This document shows positions 19,342 to 28,476 of a stretch of DNA of 64,000 nucleotides, one piece after another. This DNA is from Gracilibacillus boraciitolerans JCM 21714 (GTDB lineage: Bacteria > Bacillota > Bacilli > Bacillales > Amphibacillaceae): positions 1 to 64,000 of the forward strand of contig NZ_BAVS01000018.1 of NCBI RefSeq assembly GCF_000521485.1, written 5' to 3'. The translations under genes and the position numbers were made by a program. Below the pieces are notes generated by a model. That model ran no database searches, was not told the DNA's origin, and saw nothing but the letters and a program-made list of their open reading frames with translations. The stretch's first letter is position 1, and the number at the start of each line of letters is the position of its first letter.

Positions 19342-19920
19342 ATGAAATGGAAATTAAAAGGTATATTTTTCGTTTTTCTGCTTTTTATAGTTGGGTGCCA
19401 GGAAGAGGAACGGTCTCCATTAGAAGTTCGCTTATATAATGCAGATAAGGATGCAGTGGGAACAGCAAATTTTAAGGAACAAGAAGATAAGGTTACTGTT
19501 CAAATTAAAGTCGAAGGATTAGAATCCGGTTTACATGGTGTTCATATCCATGAATATGCTAAGTGTGAGGGTCCAGAATTTCAATCCGCTGGCAATCATT
19601 TTAATCCTGAGGGAAAAGAGCACGGACTTATGCATCCAGACGGCGCTCATATGGGTGATATGCCTAATCTTGAGATAAATGCCGATGGAACAGCTGACGT
19701 TGAGTTTGAATTGCCAGGTGTAACCTTAATGGACGGTGAGAAGTCCTTGCTACGTGAAGACGGTACATCTATTGTTATTCATGCTGGACAGGATGATGGA
19801 GTTTCTCAGCCTTCTGGAGACGCTGGCGAAAGAGTGGTATGTGGTGTTATTTCTCTAAATGATTCTACTAATGAAGAACAACCAACAGACCCTACAGAAT
19901 CGAATGAAAAGAAAGAGTAA
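19342..19920 (+). CDS. Cu/Zn superoxide dismutase-like lipoprotein
   Basis: Secreted lipoprotein of 192 aa: lysine-start signal peptide and lipobox FIVGC (Cys near residue 19). The SodC fold is shown by GLHGVHIHEYAKC, NHFNPEGKEHG, HPDGAHMGDMPNL and VIHAGQDDG. The metal ligands HVH, the bridging His in AGNHFNP, HMGD and the final VIH are present, so it may bind copper and zinc, unlike B. subtilis YojM, which lacks full copper ligation. The C-terminal tail is acidic and Thr/Glu rich. AAGAGGAG precedes the ATG. Confidence 0.9.
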   Translation: MKWKLKGIFFVFLLFIVGCQEEERSPLEVRLYNADKDAVGTANFKEQEDKVTVQIKVEGLESGLHGVHIHEYAKCEGPEFQSAGNHFNPEGKEHGLMHPDGAHMGDMPNLEINADGTADVEFELPGVTLMDGEKSLLREDGTSIVIHAGQDDGVSQPSGDAGERVVCGVISLNDSTNEEQPTDPTESNEKKE

Positions 19921-19941
19921 GCCGAAGCTTACTCTTTTTAT
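19909..19941. terminator. bidirectional terminator between SOD and patB
   Basis: AAAGAGTAAGC pairs with GCTTACTCTTT around a tight loop; T tail on the plus strand, convergent genes on each side. Confidence 0.85.
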
Positions 19942-19951
19942 TACAAAAAAG

Positions 19952-21137
19952 TTATTTATTGCTATCTCTTCTATCTAAGGCAGAAATAATTCGATTTGTT
20001 CCATCTTTTACTAATTCAAGTGGGCAAGCAATATTCATCCGCATAAAACCGGTACCTTCTTCACCAAAAGATGCACCATCATTTAATCCGACTTTTGCTT
20101 CCTTCTCTAAAAAAATTTTCAGTTGCTCTTGGGATAGATTTAATGCTCTAAAATCAAACCATAATAAATAGGTTCCTTCTGCTTTAAAAACATTTACGTC
20201 CTTGCGATTAGCAAACTGATTGATTACATAATTCATATTTTCTTCTAACTGTTCCATTAATTTAACTAGCCAGTCTTTACCCTCTAGATATGCAGCTTCT
20301 AATGCTGTAATCCCCCCCATTGTATTCAAGATATGCAATCCTTGTTTATGAAAGGTTTTTTCTAATGCTTCACGCTTTTGTTTGTCGTTAACAATAGCAT
20401 AAGAAACTTGTAATCCTGCTAAGTTGAATGTTTTGGTAGGGGACATACATGTTATGATATTGTCGGTCATACTCGGATCTAACTTGGCAATTGGTATATG
20501 TTTGTTTGGAGCAAATACAAGATCAGCGTGAATTTCATCTGAGAGTATTAACACATTATACTGCTTACATAGTGCAACTATTTCTGCTAATTCTGTTTCT
20601 GTCCAAACTCTTCCAATCGGATTATGTGGATTACAAAGTATAAAGGCTTTTACCCCTTGCTTCAGTTGATTTTCAAAATCTTTAAAGTCAATTTTATATT
20701 TATCACCGTCTAATACAAGCTGATTTTTGACTAATTCGCGATCATGTTTTTTATAATATCATAAAAAGGTGGGTACACAGGGGGGGTTTGAATCAGAACT
20801 TTATCACCAACCTCTGTGAAGGTTTGCATCGCCATATGTAATGTAACAATTACACCAGGACTATAGACAATGGATGAACTCTTCACATCCCAATCATGTT
20901 TGTAAGACAACCAGTTTGTTATGGTATCCTGAAGAGCATTATCCGTAAAAGTGTAACCAAAAATCCCATGCTTGGCACGTTCTGTTAATGCTTGTGTAAC
21001 AGCAGGTGGCGTTTGGAAGTCCATATCCGCTACCCACATTGGTAACACATCCTCAGCCCCGTATAATGTTTTAACAAGATCCCACTTAACCGCTCTTGTA
21101 TTTTTCTGTTGATTTGTTTATTAAATGAAAAATCCAT
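19952..21137 (-). CDS. patB: PatB/MalY-type cystathionine beta-lyase (two frameshifts)
   Basis: PLP enzyme cleaving cystathionine or related C-S bonds; class I aminotransferase fold. VLPMWVADMDFQTP, LILCNPHNPIGR (in the middle frame), LSDEIHADL and the PLP-lysine motif SPTKTFNLAGL identify it. The start ATG at 21137 has AAGGAG. One frame change lies at a T5 run (21101-21105; six give RKNTRAVKWDL), another at a T6 run (20747-20752; seven give IIKKHDREL). Two G/C7 runs (20312-20318 and 20780-20786) add residues in frame (TMGGITAL, QTPPVYPP). Restored length is about 395 aa. Confidence 0.88.
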
Positions 21138-21200
21138 TGTTTCACTCCTTGATCCAAATTCATTACTTCTATCTAACCATATCGAAGAACAGAAAAAAGA

Positions 21201-22017
21201 TTAATGCTTGATGTTCATTAGTCTTTGCGCGATATAATATGGTGCTTCCTCTGAAATTAAATGACCGGTATAATCCAAAATGGTTAGTGTGGAATCAGAT
21301 AAAAAGCGGATTAACTCATATCCGATTTCATGAGGAATAATTTCGTCATATTTCCCCCCCCAAATTACAGTAGACGGTGTCTGAATTGTTTGTAATTCAT
21401 CTTCTGATAGATCACCTTGATGATCATTTAAAATCTTGATAAGACAAGGGTATATTCTTTTGTCTAAAAAAGGTTCCTTGTAATGCTTTAGCATATCCTT
21501 CGTAATAAAGTGATCATGATACATAGATTGTCTAAGCATTTCATAAACACCTTTTCTTTTTAGTAACTGATGTGCAATTAAAGGGGGGGATAATCGATTG
21601 TGATAAATGAACCGAGAAAAAAGTGGTGATTTCTTCATAAAGCTTGAAGGTGATAATAAAAATAAATGTTCTACCTGGTTTGGATAATGAAAAGCATATC
21701 GTAAAGCAATTTGGCCTCCCATAGAGTGACCAATAATTGTTATATTTTTTATCGATAAACTTTCTAATATAAAAAAATACTCTCAACTGTATGATCATAG
21801 GAAAATAAGCAAGTATTTATTTTGTCGCTTTTTCCAAATGGGGGGGAATATCGATGGCGATTAATTGATAATCTTTTTGTAATAAAGGTATTAAATGCCG
21901 GTAGCAATAAGTGGAAGCCAAAAAACCATGGAGCAGTAAAAGAGAAGGTTTAGTGGGGGGGTTTTTGTATAGACTGTAATGAATATGGTGCCCTTGATAG
22001 CTAATCATGGAGTTCAT
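21201..22017 (-). CDS. alpha/beta hydrolase (two frameshifts)
   Basis: Serine hydrolase of unknown substrate. LLLLHGFLAS is the oxyanion-hole strand, GHSMGGQIA carries the nucleophile, IWGGKYDEIIP the acid and YTGHLISEEAP the histidine. The frame breaks at a G7 (21840-21846; five or eight give DIPPFGKSDKI) and at an A7 (21771-21777; eight are needed). Three other tracts (21354-21361, 21583-21589, 21955-21961) add one residue each in frame. The start ATG at 22017 follows GTGAGG. Restored length about 270 aa. The place downstream of YugF-like neighbours (yugI, pgi, yugN, yugO) hints at a YugF-type hydrolase, unproven. Confidence 0.85.
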
Positions 22018-22039
22018 ATGCTATACCTCACTTTTAAAA

Positions 22040-22073
22040 AAATGAGCAAAGCGACTAGTTGCTTTGCTCTCCA
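22040..22073 (-). terminator. stem-loop with T run in the hydrolase leader
   Basis: GAGCAAAGC (22044-22052) pairs with GCTTTGCTC (22061-22069). Read on the minus strand it is followed by about seven Ts and ends some 25 bases before the hydrolase start, so it may terminate or attenuate transcription entering that gene. A G8 run (22074-22081) borders the stem. Confidence 0.6.
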
Positions 22074-22258
22074 GGGGGGGGAATACGAGAAAGTCTTACA
22101 TATTTATATATTGCCCGTTTTTAATATTTTTAAACCTGTATTTATCAAATCAATAATTTTGAGTTTTTTTTGCTATTTTTATTACTTATATGCTAATATT
22201 ACTTATTGTTTAAACCACTAAAATAATTGGAATTAAAACGGTCAGAGGAGTTGGAATA

Positions 22259-22609
22259 ATGTCAGAAATATTTCAAAAAGGGGATGTCGTGGAAGGAATC
22301 GTTACGGGTGTGCAGCCTTATGGTGCTTTTGTTTCGATCAGTGATGACGTACAAGGTTTGGTTCATATATCGGAAGTGAAAAATGGATTTGTGAAGGATA
22401 TAACAGATCATGTACAGCAGGGAGATAAAGTAAAAGTAAAAATCATCGAAGTAAAGGATGACGATAATAAGTATGCTTTATCTATACGTGCTTTAGAAGA
22501 TGAAGAAAAGCAACCTAAAAACGAAAATGTGATCGCAGATAAAGAGGGAGAACATGGATTTAGCACGTTAGAGGTCAAGCTGAAGGAATGGATTAAACAG
22601 TCAGAATGA
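22259..22609 (+). CDS. yugI: S1-domain general stress protein (YugI/GSP13)
   Basis: 116 aa with one S1 RNA-binding domain in the N-terminal 75 residues (GDVVEGIVTGVQPYGAFVSI, GLVHISEV, GDKVKVKI) and a charged C-terminal tail. Members associate with ribosomes under stress. AGAGGAG precedes the ATG, followed by an efficient terminator. Confidence 0.92.
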   Translation: MSEIFQKGDVVEGIVTGVQPYGAFVSISDDVQGLVHISEVKNGFVKDITDHVQQGDKVKVKIIEVKDDDNKYALSIRALEDEEKQPKNENVIADKEGEHGFSTLEVKLKEWIKQSE

Positions 22610-22610
22610 A

Positions 22611-22647
22611 TAAAAGAAACCAACAACAAATTGTTGGTTTCTTTTAT
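22611..22647 (+). terminator. intrinsic terminator after yugI
   Basis: AAAAGAAACCAACAA pairs with TTGTTGGTTTCTTTT; a strong symmetric hairpin. Confidence 0.9.
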
Positions 22648-22669
22648 TCGAGCTATGTTCTATGATATG

Positions 22670-22867
22670 TTATTTTTCGTTTGAATTAAAAAGGAATGTA
22701 ATGCTATATAATCCTGCAATACCTACGATTGTATATATAACTCTAGCAAATGCTCCTTCCTGACTGCCTCCACCAAATAGGGTTGCAACTAAATCAAATT
22801 GAAAAAGGCCAATTAACAACCAATTAATCGCACCAACAATAATCAGAACTAATGCTAATTTTTTCAT
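22670..22867 (-). CDS. yuzA: DUF378 membrane protein (YuzA)
   Basis: 65-aa protein with two membrane segments, GAINWLLIGLFQFDLVATLF and VIYTIVGIAGLYSI, the whole DUF378 signature. Function unknown. AAAGGAGA precedes the ATG. Convergent with yugI as in bacilli. Confidence 0.88.
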   Translation of the reverse strand: MKKLALVLIIVGAINWLLIGLFQFDLVATLFGGGSQEGAFARVIYTIVGIAGLYSITFLFNSNEK

Positions 22868-23093
22868 ATAGAACGATCTCCTTTCTTCTATAAAATTTTC
22901 ATGTCAAAGGTTCATTTTTATTTTGCGGTTTAAATAAAAAAATATGCATAATATAAAAAATTTTTTTGTATAATATCCAGAAATTTTTCCTAAATTCAGA
23001 AGGTTTTAAAAAATCTAACGCTTCAATGCTTGATTTACGAGACAGTATTCGTTACATTTAAATAGAGATAAAAATATTGGAGGTTAGAAAAAC

Positions 23094-24440
23094 ATGACAC
23101 ATGTACGCTTTGATTATGGAAAAGCCCTAACTTTTTTTGGTGAACATGAATTAGATTATCTAAAAGCGCCAGTGAAGCTAGCCCACGAAATGTTACATAA
23201 TAAAACAGGTGCAGGAAATGAATTTTTGGGATGGATCGATCTACCAACAAATTATGACAAAGAAGAGTTTTCGCGTATTAAAAAAGCAGCAGATAAAATC
23301 AAATCAGATTCTGACGTACTGTTAGTGTCAGGTATTGGCGGGTCATATTTAGGAGCTCGTGCTGCAATTGAAATGTTAAATCATTCCTTTTACAATGAAT
23401 TATCAAAGGAACAACGGAAGACACCACAAGTATTTTTCGTTGGAAATAGTATAAGTGCTACTTATATTAACGATTTGTTTGACGTACTAAAAGATAAAGA
23501 TGTATCTGTTAATGTTATTTCTAAAAGTGGAACGACTACGGAACCTGCGATCGCTTTCCGTATTTTCAAAAAATTATTAGAAGAAAAATATGGTGTCGAA
23601 GAAGCAAAAAGTCGTATCTATGCAACCACCGATAAAGAAAAAGGTGCACTAAAGACCTTAGCAAACGAAGAGGGCTATGAAAGCTTTGTTATCCCTGATG
23701 ATGTTGGTGGCCGTTATTCAGTACTTACCGCGGTAGGTTTATTACCAATTGCTGTTAGTGGTATTGATATCGATGAAATGATGCAAGGTGCACAAAAGGC
23801 GCAAGAAGAATTATCAGAATCAGATCTAGATAAAAACCCAGCTTATCAATATGCAGCAGTGCGTAATGTCCTTTATAACAAAGGGAAAACGATTGAGATG
23901 CTTATCAATTATGAACCAGCACTTGAATATTTCTCTGAATGGTGGAAACAGCTTTATGGAGAAAGTGAAGGAAAAGATTATAAAGGAATTTATCCTTCCT
24001 CTGCTAATTTCTCGACAGATCTTCATTCATTAGGCCAGTATGTACAAGAAGGTCGTCGTGATATTTTTGAAACGGTTCTTCATGTGGAAGAACCAAAATC
24101 AAATATCACGATTGAGAAAGAAGATCAAGATCTTGATGGTTTAAATTACTTAGCAGGAAAAACATTAGATTTTGTAAATGAAAAAGCATATCAAGGTACA
24201 TTACTTGCACATACAGATGGACAGGTACCAAACTTGCTCATCCATTTACCAAAACTTGATGCATATACATTTGGCTATATCGCCTATTTCTTCGAAAAAT
24301 CAGTTGCGATCAGTGGATATTTGTTAGGTGTAAATCCATTCGATCAACCGGGTGTAGAAGCATATAAGACAAACATGTTTGCTCTCTTAGGCAAACCAGG
24401 TTTTGAAGAAGAAAAAGCAAAATTAGAAAAACGTCTATAA
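23094..24440 (+). CDS. pgi: glucose-6-phosphate isomerase
   Basis: Interconverts glucose-6-phosphate and fructose-6-phosphate. The 448-aa Gram-positive-type enzyme has [11 protein letters not shown] in the sugar-phosphate site, [25 protein letters not shown] and the C-terminal [10 protein letters not shown] with its catalytic Lys. GGAGG precedes the ATG. No tracts or breaks occur, so this is one of the clean long genes of the region. Confidence 0.98.
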   Translation: MTHVRFDYGKALTFFGEHELDYLKAPVKLAHEMLHNKTGAGNEFLGWIDLPTNYDKEEFSRIKKAADKIKSDSDVLLVSGIGGSYLGARAAIEMLNHSFYNELSKEQRKTPQVFFVGNSISATYINDLFDVLKDKDVSVNVISKSGTTTEPAIAFRIFKKLLEEKYGVEEAKSRIYATTDKEKGALKTLANEEGYESFVIPDDVGGRYSVLTAVGLLPIAVSGIDIDEMMQGAQKAQEELSESDLDKNPAYQYAAVRNVLYNKGKTIEMLINYEPALEYFSEWWKQLYGESEGKDYKGIYPSSANFSTDLHSLGQYVQEGRRDIFETVLHVEEPKSNITIEKEDQDLDGLNYLAGKTLDFVNEKAYQGTLLAHTDGQVPNLLIHLPKLDAYTFGYIAYFFEKSVAISGYLLGVNPFDQPGVEAYKTNMFALLGKPGFEEEKAKLEKRL

Positions 24441-24446
24441 TCGAGC

Positions 24447-24483
24447 GAAAACCTCTCATTCTTTATTGAATGAGAGGTTTTTA
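24447..24483 (+). terminator. intrinsic terminator after pgi
   Basis: AAACCTCTCATT pairs with AATGAGAGGTTT and runs into Ts. Confidence 0.92.
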
Positions 24484-24612
24484 GATTTATAAATTAACTA
24501 GTAGATACTGATTGCGAAAGAATTACTTTTATTTTTAGATATATTGTAATCAGTTTTTTACATACATGAATTTTGTTTGGGTATCCTAAATCAAAAAGGG
24601 GGGGTGAATGTT

Positions 24613-25020
24613 TTGTACGAATTAGATTCTACTATTGAAAAAAAGGTGTTTCCATATCAACAAGTAAAAGGCGTGGTCGAAAAAGAAGGATTCTCATTAG
24701 GTGGTGCTTGGGAGTATGATCATGGCTATTTTGATTATAAATTAGCGACAGACGATGGTTATCACTTTCTTAGAGTGCCTTTTCACTCCATTAAAGGAGA
24801 AATTGAAAATGAAAATGCTGTGATTAAACTGAATAAGCCATATATTTTGACCCACCGTTACCAGGATGATGTAGATGCTTATGCAGAAAGTAGTGTCATG
24901 CAAGCCTCCTTTAACCAGTTTCAATCACCGGTAGAAAAAGATGCCAATATCCCGACTCCATATATCGAAAAAGGGAAAATTGTATTAAAAAACCTGGAAA
25001 CATTATTAAATCAGCTATAA
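24613..25020 (+). CDS. yugN: YugN family protein
   Basis: 135-aa soluble protein of the YugN family, function unknown. It is rich in aromatic residues (GGAWEYDHGYFDYKL, GYHFLRVPFHS) and lies between pgi and the channel gene yugO as in B. subtilis. The ribosome site is within a G7 run (24598-24604, AAAGGGGGGGTG) and the best start is the TTG at 24613; upstream in-frame codons exist but precede the site. Confidence 0.8.
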   Translation: MYELDSTIEKKVFPYQQVKGVVEKEGFSLGGAWEYDHGYFDYKLATDDGYHFLRVPFHSIKGEIENENAVIKLNKPYILTHRYQDDVDAYAESSVMQASFNQFQSPVEKDANIPTPYIEKGKIVLKNLETLLNQL

Positions 25021-25053
25021 AACAGATAAAGTATGTAATTGTCTTTTTTACAG

Positions 25054-26055
25054 CTACTCCGCCATTGCTTTTAAATAAATAAGTTTATCATCTTTTTGAG
25101 TTTTTAAAGAAAAGGAAGGATGCAGAATCATTTCTCCTTCTCGGATAAGGCCAATTAGCCACTTCCCATCATGTAAGTAATGCTGGGCACAATAATAAAA
25201 TTCATGCTCAAGTAAATGATCGTCAATCAATTTCGTGCAGAATTGTTGTTCTTCCAATGTCTTTGCTATAATATCTATAATCTGGATATCTTTCTGAAAA
25301 AGCGACTGATATAATAAAGAACTCATAAAATTATTGGAGCGAAGTATAACATTGGATCCAGCCCTAATTGCATTTTTCCGTTGCACTTCAGTCAGTATTT
25401 CAGAGATAATGTGAACATTCGAATTGTTTCCGCGGGCAGCGATAATATTAAGTATTGTTTGACGATCAGCTTCTTCCTCTGTTAAAGAAGGATCTGCGGT
25501 GATAATAATGAATGTTGCTTGTTCGATATTTGCCTTTTTTAGTATCTCATCTGATGTTGGTTGCCCATGAATAAAATGTATGCGATGATTCTGATAGGAT
25601 ACTTTGTTTAACGTATGATCAATCAATACGGTATCAGTTTGTAAGTGGTGCTCTTTGAACATTTGGATCAGTTGCTTTGTCCGTTCATTCCAGCCGATTA
25701 GAATTGTGTGATTGGACCCTTTATAGGATATTTTGCCTTCTGTTAAATTTTTTTCGTGCTTTATTGTGCCTGCAGATACGGTGGCCATATAAAAAGTTAC
25801 TAAGCCGCCACCTGCCAAAATTAATAAAATACCAACGAACTTTCCAACAAAACTTAAAGGAACATAGTCACCGTAGCCGACTGTTGAGCCAGTCACAAAT
25901 GCCCACCAAATCCCGTCAAATGTAGTTGGGAAATGATTCGGTTCTATAATATGTATAAGATATCCAAACAGTAACATTAAGAGACAAACACTAAATAACA
26001 ATCGAAGAAAGATAGGCAAATGAAAATAAAATTGAGTCCATTTATTCCAGATCAT
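25054..26055 (-). CDS. yugO: potassium channel with RCK domain (YugO)
   Basis: 333-aa MthK-like channel: two transmembrane helices with the selectivity filter TVGYGDY, then a cytoplasmic TrkA-N/RCK domain (ILIGWNERTKQLI, FIIITADPSLTEEEADRQT) and a C-terminal part. B. subtilis YugO releases K+ and carries electrical signals in biofilms. The ATG at 26055 with AAAGGTGAT is preferred to an in-frame ATG at 26106. It is divergent from the M42 peptidase gene. Confidence 0.92.
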   Translation of the reverse strand: MIWNKWTQFYFHLPIFLRLLFSVCLLMLLFGYLIHIIEPNHFPTTFDGIWWAFVTGSTVGYGDYVPLSFVGKFVGILLILAGGGLVTFYMATVSAGTIKHEKNLTEGKISYKGSNHTILIGWNERTKQLIQMFKEHHLQTDTVLIDHTLNKVSYQNHRIHFIHGQPTSDEILKKANIEQATFIIITADPSLTEEEADRQTILNIIAARGNNSNVHIISEILTEVQRKNAIRAGSNVILRSNNFMSSLLYQSLFQKDIQIIDIIAKTLEEQQFCTKLIDDHLLEHEFYYCAQHYLHDGKWLIGLIREGEMILHPSFSLKTQKDDKLIYLKAMAE

Positions 26056-26129
26056 GGTATCACCTTTTTTACCTTTAGTGTTTACAATTTTTGAAAACTT
26101 ATTCAATATATTTACGAGGAGTGATTAAT

Positions 26130-27188
26130 GTGGAAAAAGATAGTATCGCGTTTTTACAGGAATTATTACATACTCCTTCACCATCAAGTATGGAAATGGA
26201 TATTCAAAAGAAATGGATGAAATATGTAGCGCCATATGCAGATGAAATTCGTAGCGATCATGCAGGTAATGTGATTGCAGTTGTGAATGAGGACGCAGAT
26301 TTCCATTTGCTATTAGCTGGTCATTGCGACGAAGTGGCTTTTGTCGTTAATCGCATCGACGAGAATGGATTCGTGTTTATAGAAAAAATGGGTGGAATTA
26401 ATCCAAAAGCTGCTGTCGGCATGAAAGTGGAAATATTAGGACATGTGCGTAATATCAACGGAGTAATCGGTGTAAACGCACAACATCATGGTGGTATAAA
26501 AGGTGACTTTGATGTTGAAGATTTATTTATAGATTGTGGGGCTGCTTCAAAAGCAGAGCTTGAAGAGGATATTCAGATTGGAGATTTAGTTGTCTATCGA
26601 CGAACTTCAGAAATTCTAAAAGATCGCTTTATTTCTGGAAGAGGATTGGATAATCGTACCGGTTCATTTATTGTTGCAGAAGTAATGAAACGTTTAAAAG
26701 AGAAACATATCAATATTGGTGTTTATGGTGTTAGCACAGTCAATGAGGAAACGAACATGGGCGGAGCATATTTTGCAGCTGCAGGATTAAAACCAGACGC
26801 AGCATTGGCATTGGATGTAACATTTGCTACTGATTATCCCTCTGTGGATAAGCGTAAACATGGTGATGTTCGTTTAGATGGTGGGCCTGTCTTAGCAAAA
26901 GGAGCACCGATTAACCGGAAATTAAATCAATTATTAGAAGCGACAGCAAAAAAACTAGAGATGAAACTGCAATATGAATTAACTCCAAGACATACGGGTA
27001 CAGATGCTGACAAAATGCGCCTGACAGGTAAAGGGGTACCGGTAAGTTTGGTTTCCTTGCCGTTACGCTATATGCATTCCCCAGTTGAGACCGCAAGTTT
27101 ACAGGATACGGAAGAAGAAATCCAACTATTAGTGGAGTTTATTACAAATATGACCGGAAACGAAAGTCTAAATCCATTGGATGATTAA
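26130..27188 (+). CDS. M42 family metallopeptidase (tetrahedral aminopeptidase-like)
   Basis: 352-aa co-catalytic zinc aminopeptidase or glucanase-like M42 protein. Metal ligands are in AGHCDEVAF (His), GRGLDNRTG (Asp), STVNEETNMGG (Glu pair), ALDVTFATD (Asp) and the late YMHSPVE (His). The start is GTG at 26130 behind CGAGGAG; an ATG at 26091 would overlap yugO. Substrate is not predictable from sequence. Confidence 0.9.
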   Translation: MEKDSIAFLQELLHTPSPSSMEMDIQKKWMKYVAPYADEIRSDHAGNVIAVVNEDADFHLLLAGHCDEVAFVVNRIDENGFVFIEKMGGINPKAAVGMKVEILGHVRNINGVIGVNAQHHGGIKGDFDVEDLFIDCGAASKAELEEDIQIGDLVVYRRTSEILKDRFISGRGLDNRTGSFIVAEVMKRLKEKHINIGVYGVSTVNEETNMGGAYFAAAGLKPDAALALDVTFATDYPSVDKRKHGDVRLDGGPVLAKGAPINRKLNQLLEATAKKLEMKLQYELTPRHTGTDADKMRLTGKGVPVSLVSLPLRYMHSPVETASLQDTEEEIQLLVEFITNMTGNESLNPLDD

Positions 27189-27329
27189 ATAAGGATGACA
27201 GAATGGACCAGTAAGATTAAAAGAAGCTGATATATCTATTATTTTCCACCGCATATCTTAATGATGAATACAAGGAAGAGACATATTCTTAGCCTGTTGT
27301 GGTAATTATGAAATGATTTGATTGCTTAA

Positions 27330-27480
27330 CAATCGCTTCGGCTTGCCCGCTTCCCTTTCCACGGATTTTCTCCTTAGCTAACTTTGGCAAGCCAAAGTGG
27401 ATCTTCGGATAAAAACATCCCGTAGGAGTTAAAGCGGACGCTACGCAAAGTAGAAGCTACAACTTTAGTAAGAAATAGCA
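27330..27480 (+). repeat. palindromic intergenic repeat, copy 3 (left arm of a larger inverted repeat)
   Basis: Contains CGCTTCGGCTTGCCCGC, CTTCCCTTTCCACGG and TTAGCTAACTTTGG, the same blocks as in the element at 27715-27875 but in opposite orientation. Together the two copies flank the ATTGCAT repeat at 27540-27705. Confidence 0.7.
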
Positions 27481-27539
27481 GTTTTGTTTTTATCAGCTGT
27501 AATAAATTATCCGACATTTGATCTAAAAAGTTTCTAACG

Positions 27540-27705
27540 TCACTATTTATTGCATAAAATCTCTAATAGAAATGTTGTGGATTTCACGCAAATATTCATT
27601 ATTAAATGAAATCTTTAGTGTTTTGTAAAAGGATTTTATGTTATAAGAAGTTATTGCATGAAATCTTAGATATGTAATGATATCATTTTATGCAATAACG
27701 GGTTT
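27540..27705. repeat. ATTGCAT-type interspersed repeat, copy A
   Basis: About 160 bp built from units of ATTGCATRAAATC and their complements (27549, 27580, 27653, 27685), joined by a conserved linker (AAATCTTTAGTGTTTTGTAA, then TTATGTTATAAGAAG). Copies B (51.2 kb) and C (54.3 kb) share the units; B also shares the linker. Confidence 0.75.
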
Positions 27706-27714
27706 TACTTGGTT

Positions 27715-27875
27715 TGTAGCGTAATATCATAGCGCAGGCCGCCCGCATTCACTCCTGTGGGAATTTTTTCTCTGAAGATCCACTTTTCTAAGCGATCTTT
27801 GCTTGGAAAAGTTAGCTGAAGGGAAAACCCCCCCACGGAAAGGGAAGCGGGCAGCCGGAGCGGCTGTTTAGCACT
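27715..27875 (-). repeat. palindromic intergenic repeat, copy 4 (right arm)
   Basis: Inverted relative to copy 3: GTTAGCTGAAGG, a C7 run (27828-27834), ACGGAAAGGGAAGCGGGC and CGGAGCGGCTG. The aligned position in other copies has two, three or four Cs (27.35, 17.08, 5.85 kb), so the C7 is an expansion. Confidence 0.7.
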
Positions 27876-27933
27876 TCATATAATACAAAATGGTTACTAG
27901 GATTATTGCGTATAATCTTTCTATTATGTAGTT

Positions 27934-27997
27934 AAAAAATCCGAATGATAACAAATTCCTCGCAGAATTTGCATATCATTCGGATTCTATTTTTATT
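27934..27997. terminator. terminator repeat between the repeats and menI
   Basis: AATCCGAATGATA (27938-27950) pairs with TATCATTCGGATT (27974-27986), with an inner AAATTC/GAATTT stem and T/A runs on both sides. A near-identical copy lies at 61160-61222, so it is also a dispersed repeat. Confidence 0.8.
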
Positions 27998-28035
27998 AAG
28001 TAACTTTAGTTCTTGCTTCCTTTAAAGCACTTTAA

Positions 28036-28425
28036 CTAGTGTTTCTTTTTATCAACTATTCCAAGGGTGCAACGGGATATGGCAATTAATTGGTTGTTTT
28101 CATCAACTATATTTATGTTCCATACCATTGTCTTTTTCCCAATATGAATTGGGGTCGCCTGAGCAGTGATAGTGCCATCTTTTTTTGCCTGGAGATGATT
28201 GCAATTAATCTCTATTCCTACAATGTTTTGGAAAATAGGATCCACATGCTGCAATCCACCAATACTTGCAGCCGTTTCTGCTAAGGCAACAGTAGCCCCC
28301 CCGCCATGTAAATATCCCATCGGCTGTTTTACTGATCCTGAAATCGGCATTTCCACTATAATTAATTCTTTTGTCTGTTGCTTTACGGTCATTTGCAAGG
28401 CATCCATTAGAGTATGATCTGACAT
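28036..28425 (-). CDS. menI: hotdog thioesterase, probable DHNA-CoA thioesterase MenI
   Basis: 129-aa hotdog-fold PaaI-type thioesterase with the signature MGYLHGGGATVALAETAAS (one Gly added by a C7 at 28296-28302) and INCNHLQ. Related to B. subtilis YuxO, which hydrolyses 1,4-dihydroxy-2-naphthoyl-CoA. The position next to menA and the men operon supports this role; the substrate is inference. Ribosome site AATTGGAGG. Confidence 0.75.
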   Translation of the reverse strand: MSDHTLMDALQMTVKQQTKELIIVEMPISGSVKQPMGYLHGGGATVALAETAASIGGLQHVDPIFQNIVGIEINCNHLQAKKDGTITAQATPIHIGKKTMVWNINIVDENNQLIAISRCTLGIVDKKKH

Positions 28426-28476
28426 ATAAGAACCTCCAATTTATCATTGCCAAACATTATTTAAGATAAGTTTGAC

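Noticed and set aside
22018-22250. Riboswitch in the minus-strand leader of the hydrolase
   Set aside because: Besides the hairpin with T run I could not find any conserved aptamer core (purine, preQ1, SAM or T-box).
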